DNA of 64,000 nucleotides, from contig JANXBU010000005.1 in NCBI GenBank assembly GCA_025060505.1, positions 1 through 64,000 of the forward strand, read 5' to 3'. The DNA is from Candidatus Calescibacterium sp. (GTDB lineage: Bacteria; Calescibacteriota; Calescibacteriia; Calescibacteriales; Calescibacteriaceae). Within the stretch, counting starts at the first letter, position 1. Each line of letters starts with the position of its first letter. Below, piece after piece: positions 35,154-44,740 of this stretch. The notes beneath the pieces were generated by a model, which had not been told where the DNA came from, did not search any database, and saw nothing but the letters and a program-made list of their open reading frames with translations. The position numbers and the translations under genes were made by a program.

Positions 35154-35864
35154 TAAAAGTTTCGTCAATAAAACAATGATTAGAGCTCCTAGCGTAAAAG
35201 AAGCAAAATCTTTAGCGGAATTCAATGCCGGTATGAAATCGTGTATTGCAACATATATAAGTATTCCACCAGCTATCGGAGAAAATATATCAGATATACT
35301 GAAAATAGAAATACTGAAATATGAAAAAAATAATCCAACAATGTTGAAAAGAGAAACGATCATTATACGAACCATAGACCTAACTTTATCGTATCCAGAA
35401 AAAGATATAAACAAAATAAACCCGTCAACAAATTTATGAGCGATAACTGGTATAGAAGAAACAGCAAAGCTTTCCGATGATATAAGAAATCCTCCGAGAA
35501 AAAATCCATCTAAAAAATAGTGTAAAGATAAAGCGATAGAAAAATCAATACGAAATGGTTCTTCACATTTCCAACAAGAAAGCTCATCTTCGCTCAAATG
35601 CGCTCTTTTGAAAAAATTTATCTTATCAAACAGAAGAGATATAAAAATTCCTCCAAGCATAAGAATCGGAAATAATTCGGAATGATTATGCTCATATATA
35701 TCCGGAACTATCTTTATAAACACATAAGAAAGAATCACCCCGGAACCAAATCCAAGTATCACTCTACCCTTTGGTTTTACAAAGTATAGAAGGAAAAATG
35801 AAGAAATCACCGGTGTAAGAAAAAGTATAGCGGAAGAAACTGCTAATGCAGAGAGATATTCCAT
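35142..35864 (-). CDS. ZIP-family divalent metal transporter
   Basis: 240 residues with about seven to eight helices. The ZIP metal path is visible as Leu-His-Tyr-Phe-Leu-Asp-Gly-Phe in helix 4 and Ala-His-Lys-Phe-Val-Asp-Gly in helix 5. The helix 5 residue that is usually Glu is Lys here, which may alter selectivity. A loop Cys-Trp-Lys-Cys-Glu-Glu (about residues 96-101) between helices 3 and 4 could bind metal. It probably imports Zn or Fe. It is a single gene. Confidence 0.83.
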   Translation of the reverse strand: MEYLSALAVSSAILFLTPVISSFFLLYFVKPKGRVILGFGSGVILSYVFIKIVPDIYEHNHSELFPILMLGGIFISLLFDKINFFKRAHLSEDELSCWKCEEPFRIDFSIALSLHYFLDGFFLGGFLISSESFAVSSIPVIAHKFVDGFILFISFSGYDKVRSMVRIMIVSLFNIVGLFFSYFSISIFSISDIFSPIAGGILIYVAIHDFIPALNSAKDFASFTLGALIIVLLTKLLFGH

Positions 35865-35925
35865 GCTTTTAACAATTAGTTCGTTGAGCTACTGTTCTGC
35901 TTCCAAACAGAAATTTAGGTTATTA

Positions 35926-37170
35926 CTAGGTTCTTATATGCCCATCACCAAAGACAACCCACTTTAAAGCTGTTAGTCCTTCCAGCCCCATAGGACCGTA
36001 TGCATGAAGTTTTGTTGTAGATATTCCAACCTCTGCTCCAAGACCATATTCATAACCATCTGAAAATCTAGTTGAAGCATTAACCATAACAGATGATGAA
36101 TCTACTTCGTTTATAAACCGCATAGCATTTGTGTAGTTTTCAGTAACTATAGCATCTGTATGCGATGATCCGTATTTCTTGATATGCTCTATTGCTTCGT
36201 CAATGTTCTCGACAACCCTGACAGCCAATATAAGGTCAAGATATTCCGCATACCAATCGTCTTCCGTTGCCGGTTTTGCCCATTTAACATATCTTCTCGT
36301 GATTTCACATCCTCTTAGCTCTACATTCTGTTCCTTGTAGATTTCAGACATCTTTGGAAGAAAACTTTCGGCTATGTTCTTGTGAACAAGAAGAGTTTCC
36401 ATAGCATTGCAAACAGAAGGTCTTTGAACTTTTGCATTAAGACATATCTTGAACGCTTTTTCAAGGTCAGCATACTCGTCAACAAAAACGTGGCAAACAC
36501 CTTTGAAATGTTTAAGGACAGGAACTCTTGAGTTCTCTGTGACAAATCTTATAAGGCTCTCTCCACCCCGAGGGATAACAAGTTCGAGTAAATCTTCAAG
36601 TTTTATCATTTCAACAATTCTTTCACGCGATGTATCTTCTATAAATCCAATGATTTCGGGAGAAATTCCTTCTGATGAGATCGCATCTTTTATTACTTTT
36701 GTGAGAACAAGGTTTGAGTTTATAGCTTCCGACCCCCCGCGCAGCACAACAGCATTAGATGATTTTATAGCCAAAGCAGCAATGTCTACTGTAACATTTG
36801 GTCTGGCTTCGTATATTACACCTATAACTCCAAGGGGAATTCGCATTCTACCAACGATCAGACCGTTTGGCCTTCTGTTCATCTCAACAATCTTGCCAAC
36901 AGGATCCGGCAAAGAAGCGACCTCTTCAACAGATTTTATCATACCTTTTATTCTTTTCTCATCGAGTTTGAGCCTATCTATCATCGCAGAACCAACACCA
37001 TTCTTCTTTGCGTTTTCTATATCTTTGAGATTGCTCTGAATTATCTCGTCTCTTCGGTTCCAAAGTTCCTGAGCAATTTTTTGCAAAATTTTGTTTTTCT
37101 TGTCTGTAGATGCTTTTGCTATCTGAGGCTGAGCTCTTTTGGCTTTCTCCGCTATCTCCCTGACACTCAT
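35926..37170 (-). CDS. proA: gamma-glutamyl phosphate reductase
   Basis: 414 residues from the ATG at 37170. It makes glutamate semialdehyde in proline synthesis. The aldehyde-dehydrogenase catalytic cysteine is in Gln-Arg-Pro-Ser-Val-Cys-Asn-Ala. Gly-Val-Ile-Gly-Val-Ile-Tyr-Glu-Ala-Arg-Pro-Asn-Val-Thr-Val-Asp and the C-terminal Asp-Gly-x-Glu-Tyr-Gly-Leu-Gly-Ala-Glu-Val-Gly are diagnostic. proB is not adjacent. Confidence 0.96.
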   Translation of the reverse strand: MSVREIAEKAKRAQPQIAKASTDKKNKILQKIAQELWNRRDEIIQSNLKDIENAKKNGVGSAMIDRLKLDEKRIKGMIKSVEEVASLPDPVGKIVEMNRRPNGLIVGRMRIPLGVIGVIYEARPNVTVDIAALAIKSSNAVVLRGGSEAINSNLVLTKVIKDAISSEGISPEIIGFIEDTSRERIVEMIKLEDLLELVIPRGGESLIRFVTENSRVPVLKHFKGVCHVFVDEYADLEKAFKICLNAKVQRPSVCNAMETLLVHKNIAESFLPKMSEIYKEQNVELRGCEITRRYVKWAKPATEDDWYAEYLDLILAVRVVENIDEAIEHIKKYGSSHTDAIVTENYTNAMRFINEVDSSSVMVNASTRFSDGYEYGLGAEVGISTTKLHAYGPMGLEGLTALKWVVFGDGHIRT

Positions 37171-37402
37171 AATATACAACAATTAATGAGTTTAGAAAGA
37201 AAATATTTTTTTGCAGAGTTCTACATTATAAAAAAACACAACTCAAAGCAAATATTGAGAATACAAATGCACCCTGCACAATCATAGGATGCATCTGAAA
37301 TGCGAAGAATATCGCACAGGAACTTTACAAGATGGTTTCTCATAACTCCGACAAACAAATACAAAGTCAACAGATGAAAAACAGAAAACTTCACAGAAAA
37401 AA

Positions 37403-38281
37403 TTAGCCCACCATACCTTGAACAGACAAAACAACACGATGAAGGCAGTCCATCATAGAAACTAATTCTGATACCTCAATAGACAAATCCATAATATTCT
37501 TGCTGATTTCCTGAATAACTTTTGACTGCTCCTCAACAAATTGAGAAATATTGATAGTTTCATCTCCAACAGATTTAAGCGAGCTCGATACATTAACGAA
37601 ATATCTTTTGAGCTCATTCAGATCATTTGATATATTGTTCATAAAAGATACTAACTCCTCCATTATTGACTTCAACTTTCCTACTATCTCTGAAAACTTC
37701 TGAGCTCTTTTCTTTTGCTCCTTCGATATGTTCATTATCTTCTCGGAAAGCTTTCTTATTTCAACAGCTACAACCTCAAAACTTTTTCCATTAGCTCCCG
37801 CACGAGATGCTTCTATGGAAGCGTTAAGAGAAATAAGATTGGTCCTATCTGCTATATCCTCTATCTCGTTGAAAGACTTCAAAAGAGCATCAGATATTGA
37901 AAGAAGTTCTTGAACAACTTTCAAAAGTTCTTGAATAACCTTCAACCTATCTGTAATCACTTTGACCTTTCGATCTAAGTCCTTCTCATAGTTAATCACA
38001 CCAGACAAAACATACCTAACCCTTGAGTCTATCTCACTAACTCTCCTTGATATTTCCTGTATGGTTGAAGAAAACTCCTCAGTAGCATTTGAAACAGATG
38101 TTGCCTGAGATGATATATTTGAAGCTTGTTTCTTTACAATATCAAACGAATGTAAAACCAAGTCAGACGAAAGAAGATAACCAAAAGGATATCTTGAAAT
38201 GTTTTTTAGAGAAGACATAAGATGAACTTCCACTCTGTTTGAATTATTTGGGTTCTGATCTTCTTTCCTATTCCAAAACAT
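37403..38281 (-). CDS. soluble methyl-accepting chemotaxis-type receptor
   Basis: 292 residues, no membrane helix and no recognisable ligand domain. Long coiled coils flank a receptor tip at about residues 143-180 ([14 protein letters not shown]), the site that contacts CheA and CheW. AAGGAGG precedes the ATG. It lies 35 bases after the oxygen-binding di-iron-like gene on the same strand, so it probably takes its signal from that protein. Such a soluble receptor/ODP pair is known from Treponema denticola. Confidence 0.87.
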   Translation of the reverse strand: MFWNRKEDQNPNNSNRVEVHLMSSLKNISRYPFGYLLSSDLVLHSFDIVKKQASNISSQATSVSNATEEFSSTIQEISRRVSEIDSRVRYVLSGVINYEKDLDRKVKVITDRLKVIQELLKVVQELLSISDALLKSFNEIEDIADRTNLISLNASIEASRAGANGKSFEVVAVEIRKLSEKIMNISKEQKKRAQKFSEIVGKLKSIMEELVSFMNNISNDLNELKRYFVNVSSSLKSVGDETINISQFVEEQSKVIQEISKNIMDLSIEVSELVSMMDCLHRVVLSVQGMVG

Positions 38282-38316
38282 AGTTTTCTCCTCCTTGTTT
38301 TACTTTTCTATAAAAA

Positions 38317-39099
38317 CTAAGTTCCATATATTTCATCTATTATATCCCCACCGCAACGCAAATTCTCAAGCCAGTTCAGAAATTTTTTAACATTCTCGCC
38401 ACTCATTATAGCACCATGCTGTGGAGCTATTATGTTTATCTCAAACCTTCTAACAATAGATACCCACTTCCTCAGAACATCGTTCCCCTTCATATATCTC
38501 CTGTGAAACCATTCCATATATCTGGTATGCTTCTCAAAGTTCTCTACCTCAAAATATAAATCTTCATCCGGCATCACTGAAGCACCTATGTCTCCAGAAA
38601 ACAAAATCTTTGCCCGAGGATCATATAGAGAGAAATTACCTTCAGAATGAAGAAAATGTGCCGGTATTATCTTCAAAGTTGTTCTTGAAAGATTAAAGTC
38701 CATTCCCTTATCTGGTATAGTCTCAATTCTATTAACATCAGTAAACCCAAAGTGAGGCACAAACCTGAGCCATAGACGAGAAATAAGAATCTTGACGTTA
38801 GGACAAACATTCATAAAAAGACCTATACCAGATGAAACATCTGGATCCTGGTGTGAGTAGAACAGATATTTTATTTTATCAAGCGGAATGTACCTTGAAA
38901 CAGTTGTTATCACATGCGGAAACACATGTACTCCACCCGGATCAAGAAGAACACCCTCATCACCATCCACTATAAGGAACTGATTGGCTTGAAATTCACC
39001 TGATTTCTTGTAAGACCACCCAAGCCAAATAAACTTATGATCTTTATCCGAGTAAAGGACCTTTCCCTTTTCCATCTCATCTTTAGATATTCCGCGCAT
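38317..39099 (-). CDS. oxygen-binding di-iron-like protein (ODP, metallo-beta-lactamase fold)
   Basis: 260 residues. The ATG at 39099 is chosen because AAAGGAGGTG lies 9 bases before it; an earlier ATG at 39135 lacks this. Putative iron ligands are His83-x-Asp85-x-Asp87 (the loop His-Gln-Asp-Pro-Asp replaces the hydrolase His-x-His-x-Asp-His), His148, Asp170 and His228. This modified set is that of flavodiiron-related oxygen-binding proteins rather than hydrolases, and no flavodoxin domain is attached. With the soluble receptor directly downstream, an oxygen or redox sensor for chemotaxis is the likely role. Confidence 0.78.
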   Translation of the reverse strand: MRGISKDEMEKGKVLYSDKDHKFIWLGWSYKKSGEFQANQFLIVDGDEGVLLDPGGVHVFPHVITTVSRYIPLDKIKYLFYSHQDPDVSSGIGLFMNVCPNVKILISRLWLRFVPHFGFTDVNRIETIPDKGMDFNLSRTTLKIIPAHFLHSEGNFSLYDPRAKILFSGDIGASVMPDEDLYFEVENFEKHTRYMEWFHRRYMKGNDVLRKWVSIVRRFEINIIAPQHGAIMSGENVKKFLNWLENLRCGGDIIDEIYGT

Positions 39100-39309
39100 G
39101 TCCACAACACCTCCTTTTTGTTGCAAACCGTTCATAAAAAATACACTTTATAGAGTTGATTGTCAATATCAAAAACCTCCTAACTAAGATGTAGTTTAAT
39201 AACTTTTGAGTGTAATTTATTCTTTTATTTCAGTTTTTCACAAATAAATTACCAGAATAAAAATCGGAAAAAAGCAAAAAACATAACCAGAAAAATTATC
39301 TTTCAAACT

Positions 39310-39660
39310 ATGCTCGGTTCTGTAAAAGATAAAAAATATATAAAACTCATAGAGGATAAATTTGTAAGGAAAGACCTTCCAGAAATAAAACCTGGGCAAA
39401 TAGTTCGTGTTTGGTATAGAACAGAAGAAAAAGAAAAAAAGAAGCTCTCTTCTTATCAAGGAATAGTAATCGCAGTAAGAGGATCCGGAGCATCAAAAAC
39501 ATTCACGATAAGAAATGTTCTCAGTGGTGTAGGTGTAGAATGGATCATACCTATAAATTCTCCGCACATCGAAAAAATAGAAATAATAAATCAAACGAAT
39601 GTGAACAGAGCAAAACTCTATTACCTCAGAAACGTAAAAAGTTCAGAATTACCAACATAA
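39310..39660 (+). CDS. rplS: ribosomal protein L19
   Basis: 116 residues. Recognised from Pro-Glu-Ile-Lys-Pro-Gly-Gln-x-Val-Arg-Val, Tyr-Gln-Gly-Ile-Val-Ile-Ala-Val-Arg-Gly-Ser-Gly, Thr-Phe-Thr-Ile-Arg and Ala-Lys-Leu-Tyr-Tyr-Leu-Arg. It is found alone, without trmD, rimM or rpsP, between sensory genes. The next 220 bases (39661-39881) hold nothing I can identify. Confidence 0.96.
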   Translation: MLGSVKDKKYIKLIEDKFVRKDLPEIKPGQIVRVWYRTEEKEKKKLSSYQGIVIAVRGSGASKTFTIRNVLSGVGVEWIIPINSPHIEKIEIINQTNVNRAKLYYLRNVKSSELPT

Positions 39661-39881
39661 TACATATTGAATAGCTTTAACAATATATAAGACACAATGC
39701 ATAAACGCTAAGGATTCAGGAGATAGTGTAAAACTTACAGAGGTTGATAGAAACACAGCAAAAACTCATTTCCATCAATGCATCTGTAGTAGCCAGGTGG
39801 CTCGCTGTAGCTTATGGTTATAGTGAATGCTTACTCTGTTTGAAAAATCTTTTTCAGTTCAGAAGAATCTTCAAGTAGGAG

Positions 39882-40259
39882 CTATCTGATTGAATCCTTC
39901 CACTCCATCATAGCTTTTGTTAGCCTCGCTGATGCTTGAGAGAAATCTCCACTAACAGAAAGCATTTTTTCCGCTTCATCTACTCTACCTTGGTTTATGT
40001 ATTCTATAACTCTGGCGGCGGTCTTGTGGAATTCTGCATGAAGTTCTTTCACTTTTCTGTAATATTCTGAGATGTCATTGACTGAATAGAGCCACTTGCC
40101 AAAATCACAGTTCCTATCTGACCTTACAAAATCAACAGAAAAATCTATTTTCTTGTTTTGGATGGCTTCTTTGAATCTTGCTTTCCAAAGATTATGAGCC
40201 GCAATAGCCTTGTCTATATTTGATTTGATTTCGTTCCCGTTCGCTTCCCCGTTGTTCAT
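39882..40259 (-). CDS. free-standing CZB zinc-sensing domain
   Basis: 125 residues, a helical bundle with the chemoreceptor zinc-binding (CZB) pattern: His22-x-Leu24, Cys51-x-Phe-Gly-x-Trp56, and His74-x3-His78. The 3His/1Cys set binds zinc and responds to oxidants such as hypochlorous acid in known receptors. CZB is usually fused to a chemoreceptor or a diguanylate cyclase. Here it is a separate gene 0.8 kb from the soluble receptor/ODP pair, with rplS between. AAAGGAT precedes the ATG. Confidence 0.82.
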   Translation of the reverse strand: MNNGEANGNEIKSNIDKAIAAHNLWKARFKEAIQNKKIDFSVDFVRSDRNCDFGKWLYSVNDISEYYRKVKELHAEFHKTAARVIEYINQGRVDEAEKMLSVSGDFSQASARLTKAMMEWKDSIR

Positions 40260-40507
40260 ATCCTTTTAATTATAATAAACTTTGATACATAAAATCATTT
40301 TTTCAAAATTTTTTCTCTCAAATAACATCATATAGTAAAGAAGAACACAAAGGAAAAATTATCTATCGTGAAAACCATTCCGTATGATGAAAGACTGAAA
40401 AAACCAACAATGCAACAGAACACATTTGATATGCAATTGCAGATGGCCTGAAACAAATATTCCAGATTTTGTCAAATAGATATACGGACGAACTAACTCC
40501 ATAACTT

Positions 40508-41302
40508 ATGGAAGCAGTGATATATGAAGAACTTGAAGATGGAAAAATAGCAAGAATAAAGTTCAATAAACCAGATAGGAGAAATCTTATGGACCCAGAA
40601 ATAGTTGACGGATTTTTAAAGGCTGTTCAGAATGTCAAAAGCTCAAAGAGCGTAAGATGCGTTATAGTTACTGGAACTGGCAACTCGTTTTGCGCAGGTG
40701 CAGATTTTTCTACGCTTCAGAAATTCGCCCAAGAATCGGGATACAGCGGAGCAGCTGCAATAAGAGAAGGAGTAATAAGATTTTATAATTCGTTTATGAC
40801 CGTTCTTGACATAGAACAACCAGTGATAGCTTCAATAAACGGATATGCAATCGGAGGTGGGCTTGCGTTTGCTTTACTTTGTGATATAAGAATAGCTTCC
40901 CAAGATGCAAAACTAGCGGCAAACTTTGCAAGAGTGGGGATACACCCGGGGATGGGAATAACTTATACTTTACCCAAACTTGTTGGTATCGAAAGGGCAT
41001 CTGAACTTCTGTTTACAGCAAGATTTATAACAGGGGAGGAAGCAGAGAGAATTGGACTTGTATCAAAAGCAGTGGAGCCTGCTAAACTTGAAGAAGAAAC
41101 ATTGAACTTGGCAAAGACGATATCAGAAAACGCTCCGTATATAATAAAGCTCACAAAAAAAATTCTCAGAAAAGACTTCAACGCAAGAGCTCAAGGTGAA
41201 ATCGAGTCGCTCGCTCAGTCTCTATGTGGTCAGATGGAAGATGCGCAGGAAGGTGTAAGAGCATTCTTTGAAAGAAGAAAACCAGAATTCAAAGGCAGAT
41301 GA
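40508..41302 (+). CDS. enoyl-CoA hydratase/isomerase family protein
   Basis: 264 residues, crotonase fold. The oxyanion hole stretches are Gly-Asn-Ser-Phe-Cys-Ala-Gly-Ala-Asp-Phe and Asn-Gly-Tyr-Ala-Ile-Gly-Gly-Gly-Leu-Ala. The position of the second hydratase glutamate reads Gly-Ile-His-Pro-Gly-Met-Gly, so the exact reaction (hydratase or isomerase) is open. It overlaps the inositol phosphatase gene by 4 bases (ATGA), forming an operon that continues to anmK. Confidence 0.88.
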   Translation: MEAVIYEELEDGKIARIKFNKPDRRNLMDPEIVDGFLKAVQNVKSSKSVRCVIVTGTGNSFCAGADFSTLQKFAQESGYSGAAAIREGVIRFYNSFMTVLDIEQPVIASINGYAIGGGLAFALLCDIRIASQDAKLAANFARVGIHPGMGITYTLPKLVGIERASELLFTARFITGEEAERIGLVSKAVEPAKLEEETLNLAKTISENAPYIIKLTKKILRKDFNARAQGEIESLAQSLCGQMEDAQEGVRAFFERRKPEFKGR

Positions 41303-42096
41303 TATTTGATGAATGGAAAGCTTTGCAAGTCGCAAAGGAAACAGCTCTCAAATCCGGAGAACTACTCAAACAGTATTTTTACTCAGATGAATCAAGATTT
41401 GAAGAAAAAGGAATAAGCGACTGGGTTAGTGAAGCAGATAGAAAATCAGAGCAAGCAATAGTAGAAACACTACAAGAAAAGTTCCCAGCAGATTTTGTTG
41501 GTGAGGAATTTGGAGAAAGACGAAAAGGCAGCGACTTTGTTTGGTACATAGATCCTCTTGATGGAACAAAAAATTTTGTGAGAAAAATCCCTCTGTTCTG
41601 TGTATCAATAGCTCTCGCTTACAAAAACGAAATAGTGTTGGGGGTTGTATACTCACCAATAGATCAGAAGATGTTCTGGGCAACAAAAGGAGGTGGAGCA
41701 TACATGAACAGCAAAAGGATCAAGGTATCAGAGGAAAGAGATCTAAAAAGATGTCTTGTAGCAACTGGTCTTCCTTTCAGAAGCAAAGATTTCATAGATA
41801 AGCATCTTTCATTTTACAAAAATATATTCTTGAAAGGAGCAGGAATAAGACACATTGGGTCAGCAGCTCTTGAGATGTGTTATGTTGCAAGCGGAGCAAT
41901 TGATGGATTCTGGGAAATAGGACTTTCTTCCTGGGATCTTGCAGCTGGCTCCCTTATAGTTAAAGAAGCCAATGGAATAGTCTCTGACATATGGGGTGGG
42001 AACAGCTTCTTTGAAACAGGTTGTATCATATGCTCAAACAGAGAAATCTATCCAGAAATACTCAAAAGTACAAAGGAGATATTCTCAAATATATAG
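41299..42096 (+). CDS. suhB: inositol monophosphatase-family phosphatase
   Basis: 265 residues. Mg-dependent phosphatase marks: Gly-Glu-Glu-Phe, Trp-Tyr-Ile-Asp-Pro-Leu-Asp-Gly-Thr-Lys-Asn-Phe, and Trp-Asp-Leu-Ala-Ala-Gly-Ser. It could act on inositol phosphates, fructose-1,6-bisphosphate or PAP. The family is clear but the substrate is not. It is translationally coupled to the crotonase gene upstream and ends 1 base before the anmK start. Confidence 0.88.
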   Translation: MIFDEWKALQVAKETALKSGELLKQYFYSDESRFEEKGISDWVSEADRKSEQAIVETLQEKFPADFVGEEFGERRKGSDFVWYIDPLDGTKNFVRKIPLFCVSIALAYKNEIVLGVVYSPIDQKMFWATKGGGAYMNSKRIKVSEERDLKRCLVATGLPFRSKDFIDKHLSFYKNIFLKGAGIRHIGSAALEMCYVASGAIDGFWEIGLSSWDLAAGSLIVKEANGIVSDIWGGNSFFETGCIICSNREIYPEILKSTKEIFSNI

Positions 42097-42097
42097 T

Positions 42098-43207
42098 ATG
42101 CTTGTTATAGGATGTCTTTCTGGAACATCAATGAACGCAAAGGAGTTTATTCTTTGTGAAATAAAAAAAGATAAAATAAAACCAATTAACTACTTCTCAG
42201 AGAAATATGACGAATACGAAAGAAGTATTCTAAAAGATATTACCATTTTCGGAGGAGATGTTCAGAAAATAGCAACCGCGCACGACCTGGTTGGAATATC
42301 TTTCAGTAGCTCACTAAAAAAATTCTTAGAAAATAACCTTTTGAAGAAGAACGTACCAGAAATCATAGGATTTCACGGACAAACTATATTTCATTCTGAG
42401 TTAAGCAGATCTTATATAAAACATCAGAAGCTAATAAAAACAAGAGCAATCACATTCCAGATAGGTGAGCCCGCGTTTTTAGCCAGAATAAGTCAAAAAC
42501 CTGTGGTTTATGATTTCAGAAAAATAGATATCAGCGCTGGTGGAAGAGGAGCTCCACTTTCTCCACTTATACACTACATACTTTTCAAAAAATATGGTAA
42601 AAAAGTGTGTGTTTTGAACCTCGGTGGTATAGCAAACATATCAATAATTCAGGGAGAAAATTTTTCACAGGTAAGAGGATTCGATGTGGGTCCTGCAAAC
42701 GCTCTTTGCGATCACATAGCTAAAATTAAGCTCAAAACCGAATACGATCCAGAAGGAAGATACGCCAGAGAAGGTAAAATACTTGAAAGAGATTTTTCGA
42801 AATTGTACAGAATCTTCAAAACAAAAAACAGATCGCTTGGAGTAGAAGTAGAAAAAGCAAAGATAATCTCCGAAAAAATATTCAAAGATAAAAACCCCAA
42901 AGATTCCCTGAGAACTGCTCTTGAAGTATCTGTAAGACTTATTACTGATACCATAAATAAAATAAGACCTAATATAGTTATATTGTGCGGAGGTGGTGTG
43001 AGAAATAAATTTTTTGTTGAGAGAATCAGTGAAGAGTCAAAAACAAAAGTAATTTTGAGCGATGAATTGGGTATGAAAGCAGAATATGTTGAACCTATAC
43101 TCTTTGCATTCCTTTCTTATCTGAGAATAAGAAACATAAGAATAAATATGCAAAACATAACAGGAGCGAAAATTCCGTATCTTCCGGGAAAGATATGCAC
43201 TTTCTGA
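42098..43207 (+). CDS. anmK: anhydro-N-acetylmuramic acid kinase
   Basis: 369 residues from the ATG at 42098. An earlier in-frame start would overlap suhB by 100 bases and has no support. It phosphorylates 1,6-anhydroMurNAc recovered from the cell wall. Marks: Gly-Cys-Leu-Ser-Gly-Thr-Ser-Met-Asn, Gly-Phe-His-Gly-Gln-Thr (usual Gly-His-Asp-Gly-Gln-Thr), Asn-Leu-Gly-Gly-Ile-Ala-Asn, Gly-Phe-Asp-x-Gly-Pro-Ala-Asn, and Cys-Gly-Gly-Gly-Val-Arg-Asn. With mpl at 54.7 kb it shows murein recycling. Confidence 0.93.
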   Translation: MLVIGCLSGTSMNAKEFILCEIKKDKIKPINYFSEKYDEYERSILKDITIFGGDVQKIATAHDLVGISFSSSLKKFLENNLLKKNVPEIIGFHGQTIFHSELSRSYIKHQKLIKTRAITFQIGEPAFLARISQKPVVYDFRKIDISAGGRGAPLSPLIHYILFKKYGKKVCVLNLGGIANISIIQGENFSQVRGFDVGPANALCDHIAKIKLKTEYDPEGRYAREGKILERDFSKLYRIFKTKNRSLGVEVEKAKIISEKIFKDKNPKDSLRTALEVSVRLITDTINKIRPNIVILCGGGVRNKFFVERISEESKTKVILSDELGMKAEYVEPILFAFLSYLRIRNIRINMQNITGAKIPYLPGKICTF

Positions 43208-43290
43208 TTTAAGAAATCCGAAAAACCGGAAAAACTATATTCGTAATTCCGCATTGGTAATTGATTTTTTTATACAGTGATTTTAAAACT

Positions 43291-43968
43291 ATGTTACCAT
43301 TAAGAGATATAAATAGAACAAGAAACCTTCCAATTGTAACAATACTGCTTATAATAATAAACTCCGCTGTATGGATATACTCTGTAACACTTGGGGCAGG
43401 ATTTGAATCCTTCATAAGAGAGTTTGGACTTGTCCCGAAAAATATAATAAACAATCCGATAACCATCTTGACCCATATGTTTTTGCATGGAAATTGGTTT
43501 CACATAATAAGCAACATGTGGGTTCTGTGGATATTTGGAGACAATGTAGAGGATGCAATGGGTAAACTGAGATTCATAATCTTTTATCTTTTATGTGGGC
43601 TTGGCGCCGCTGCACTTCAAGTTGGAATAGGTTTCATTTTTGGAAGCTCAGACATACCTATGGTTGGAGCAAGCGGAGCAATAAGTGGCCTTCTTGGAGC
43701 TTACATGAAATTCTTCCCCGGCGCAAGAATACTTTCGCTTGTATTTTTCTTCTTTTTCGTATCCTTTGCACAAATACCAGCAATCATATTTATTGGCTTT
43801 TGGTTCATATCACAAGTAATCAATGGAATTCTAACCCTACCCTTCGCTGGAATCGGGGGAGTAGCGTGGTGGGCACATATCGGTGGGTTCCTAACCGGAA
43901 TATACCTTTGCAAAAAATTCAGAATATACCCCAGAAGAAAAAAAGTTTTTATAGTAAAATATCACTGA
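43291..43968 (+). CDS. rhomboid-family intramembrane serine protease
   Basis: 225 residues from the ATG at 43291. Six or seven helices. The outer loop has Phe-Leu-His-Gly-Asn-Trp-x-His, the catalytic serine is in Gly-Ala-Ser-Gly-Ala-Ile-Ser-Gly, and the catalytic histidine is in Trp-Trp-Ala-His-Ile-Gly-Gly-Phe. It cleaves membrane proteins within the bilayer. Targets are unknown. It converges with plsC 12 bases away. Confidence 0.93.
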   Translation: MLPLRDINRTRNLPIVTILLIIINSAVWIYSVTLGAGFESFIREFGLVPKNIINNPITILTHMFLHGNWFHIISNMWVLWIFGDNVEDAMGKLRFIIFYLLCGLGAAALQVGIGFIFGSSDIPMVGASGAISGLLGAYMKFFPGARILSLVFFFFFVSFAQIPAIIFIGFWFISQVINGILTLPFAGIGGVAWWAHIGGFLTGIYLCKKFRIYPRRKKVFIVKYH

Positions 43969-43980
43969 AACTTCAGATCA

Positions 43981-44736
43981 TCAATGTACTTTCTTTGAGA
44001 GTTCAACTATTTTCTGTCTCATTATCTCAGAAATAAACTTTCTTCTATTCTTTGGATTTTCTGAAATAAAATCCTGATAAGTTATTGGCTCCCCCACAAA
44101 AACAGTTATAGATCCACTTGAAGGTATAAACGATCCAACAGGAAAAACTTTCTCGGTTCCAGAGATGAAAACCGGAACCAATTTTTTCTTCATAACATCA
44201 AACAGAAAAGATATTCCATCTTTGAAGGGTAGAATATTTCTGGCATCCCTTCCTCGTGTTCCCTCTGGAAATATACACAAACAATCTACATCTTGCCTTT
44301 CAATAGTTTTTATACAAGATTTTACAGATGAGAATTCAGAGCCTCTTTTAACTATTGGATGATTCTGAATCTTCAGACCCCAACCTATCACAGGATATTT
44401 CAGAACCTCTTCCTTTGCGAGAAATTTTACTTTCTTTCCTTGAAAGGCCAGCACCACGGCTGGAATATCAAGAAAACTCAGATGATTTGAAAAAATTATA
44501 AATTTTTCATTCGGAATCTCTGACCCCTTTCTTAATTGAAGTTTTATACCGAAAATCCAAAACATCAACCTGAACCAAGATGCACAGAACCTCTCAGAAA
44601 GGTTTTCTCCTCTCAGACCACCTATAATCAGAGGAAAAACAATTATGAGAAAAAAATATGGTATAGATAAAATTACAAAAACAAATGCTCTGAAAAATCT
44701 ATCTATACTTTTGATCAATTTTCTGAAAAAACGCAT
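43981..44736 (-). CDS. plsC: 1-acyl-glycerol-3-phosphate acyltransferase
   Basis: 251 residues with an N-terminal membrane helix. Motif Asn-His-x4-Asp (Ser-Asn-His-Leu-Ser-Phe-Leu-Asp) and Phe-Pro-Glu-Gly-Thr-Arg-Gly are intact. It makes phosphatidic acid in phospholipid synthesis. It begins 4 bases after the stop of the large cyclase gene upstream on the same strand, so they are probably cotranscribed. Confidence 0.92.
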   Translation of the reverse strand: MRFFRKLIKSIDRFFRAFVFVILSIPYFFLIIVFPLIIGGLRGENLSERFCASWFRLMFWIFGIKLQLRKGSEIPNEKFIIFSNHLSFLDIPAVVLAFQGKKVKFLAKEEVLKYPVIGWGLKIQNHPIVKRGSEFSSVKSCIKTIERQDVDCLCIFPEGTRGRDARNILPFKDGISFLFDVMKKKLVPVFISGTEKVFPVGSFIPSSGSITVFVGEPITYQDFISENPKNRRKFISEIMRQKIVELSKKVH

Positions 44737-44740
44737 AAGA

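Noticed and set aside
39661-39881. Possible gene or RNA after rplS
   Set aside because: One 40-codon frame without start or recognisable motif. No stable structure seen.
41996-42097. Long upstream start for anmK overlapping suhB
   Set aside because: The conserved kinase N-terminus begins at the ATG at 42098. The upstream part reads the suhB coding region in another frame.
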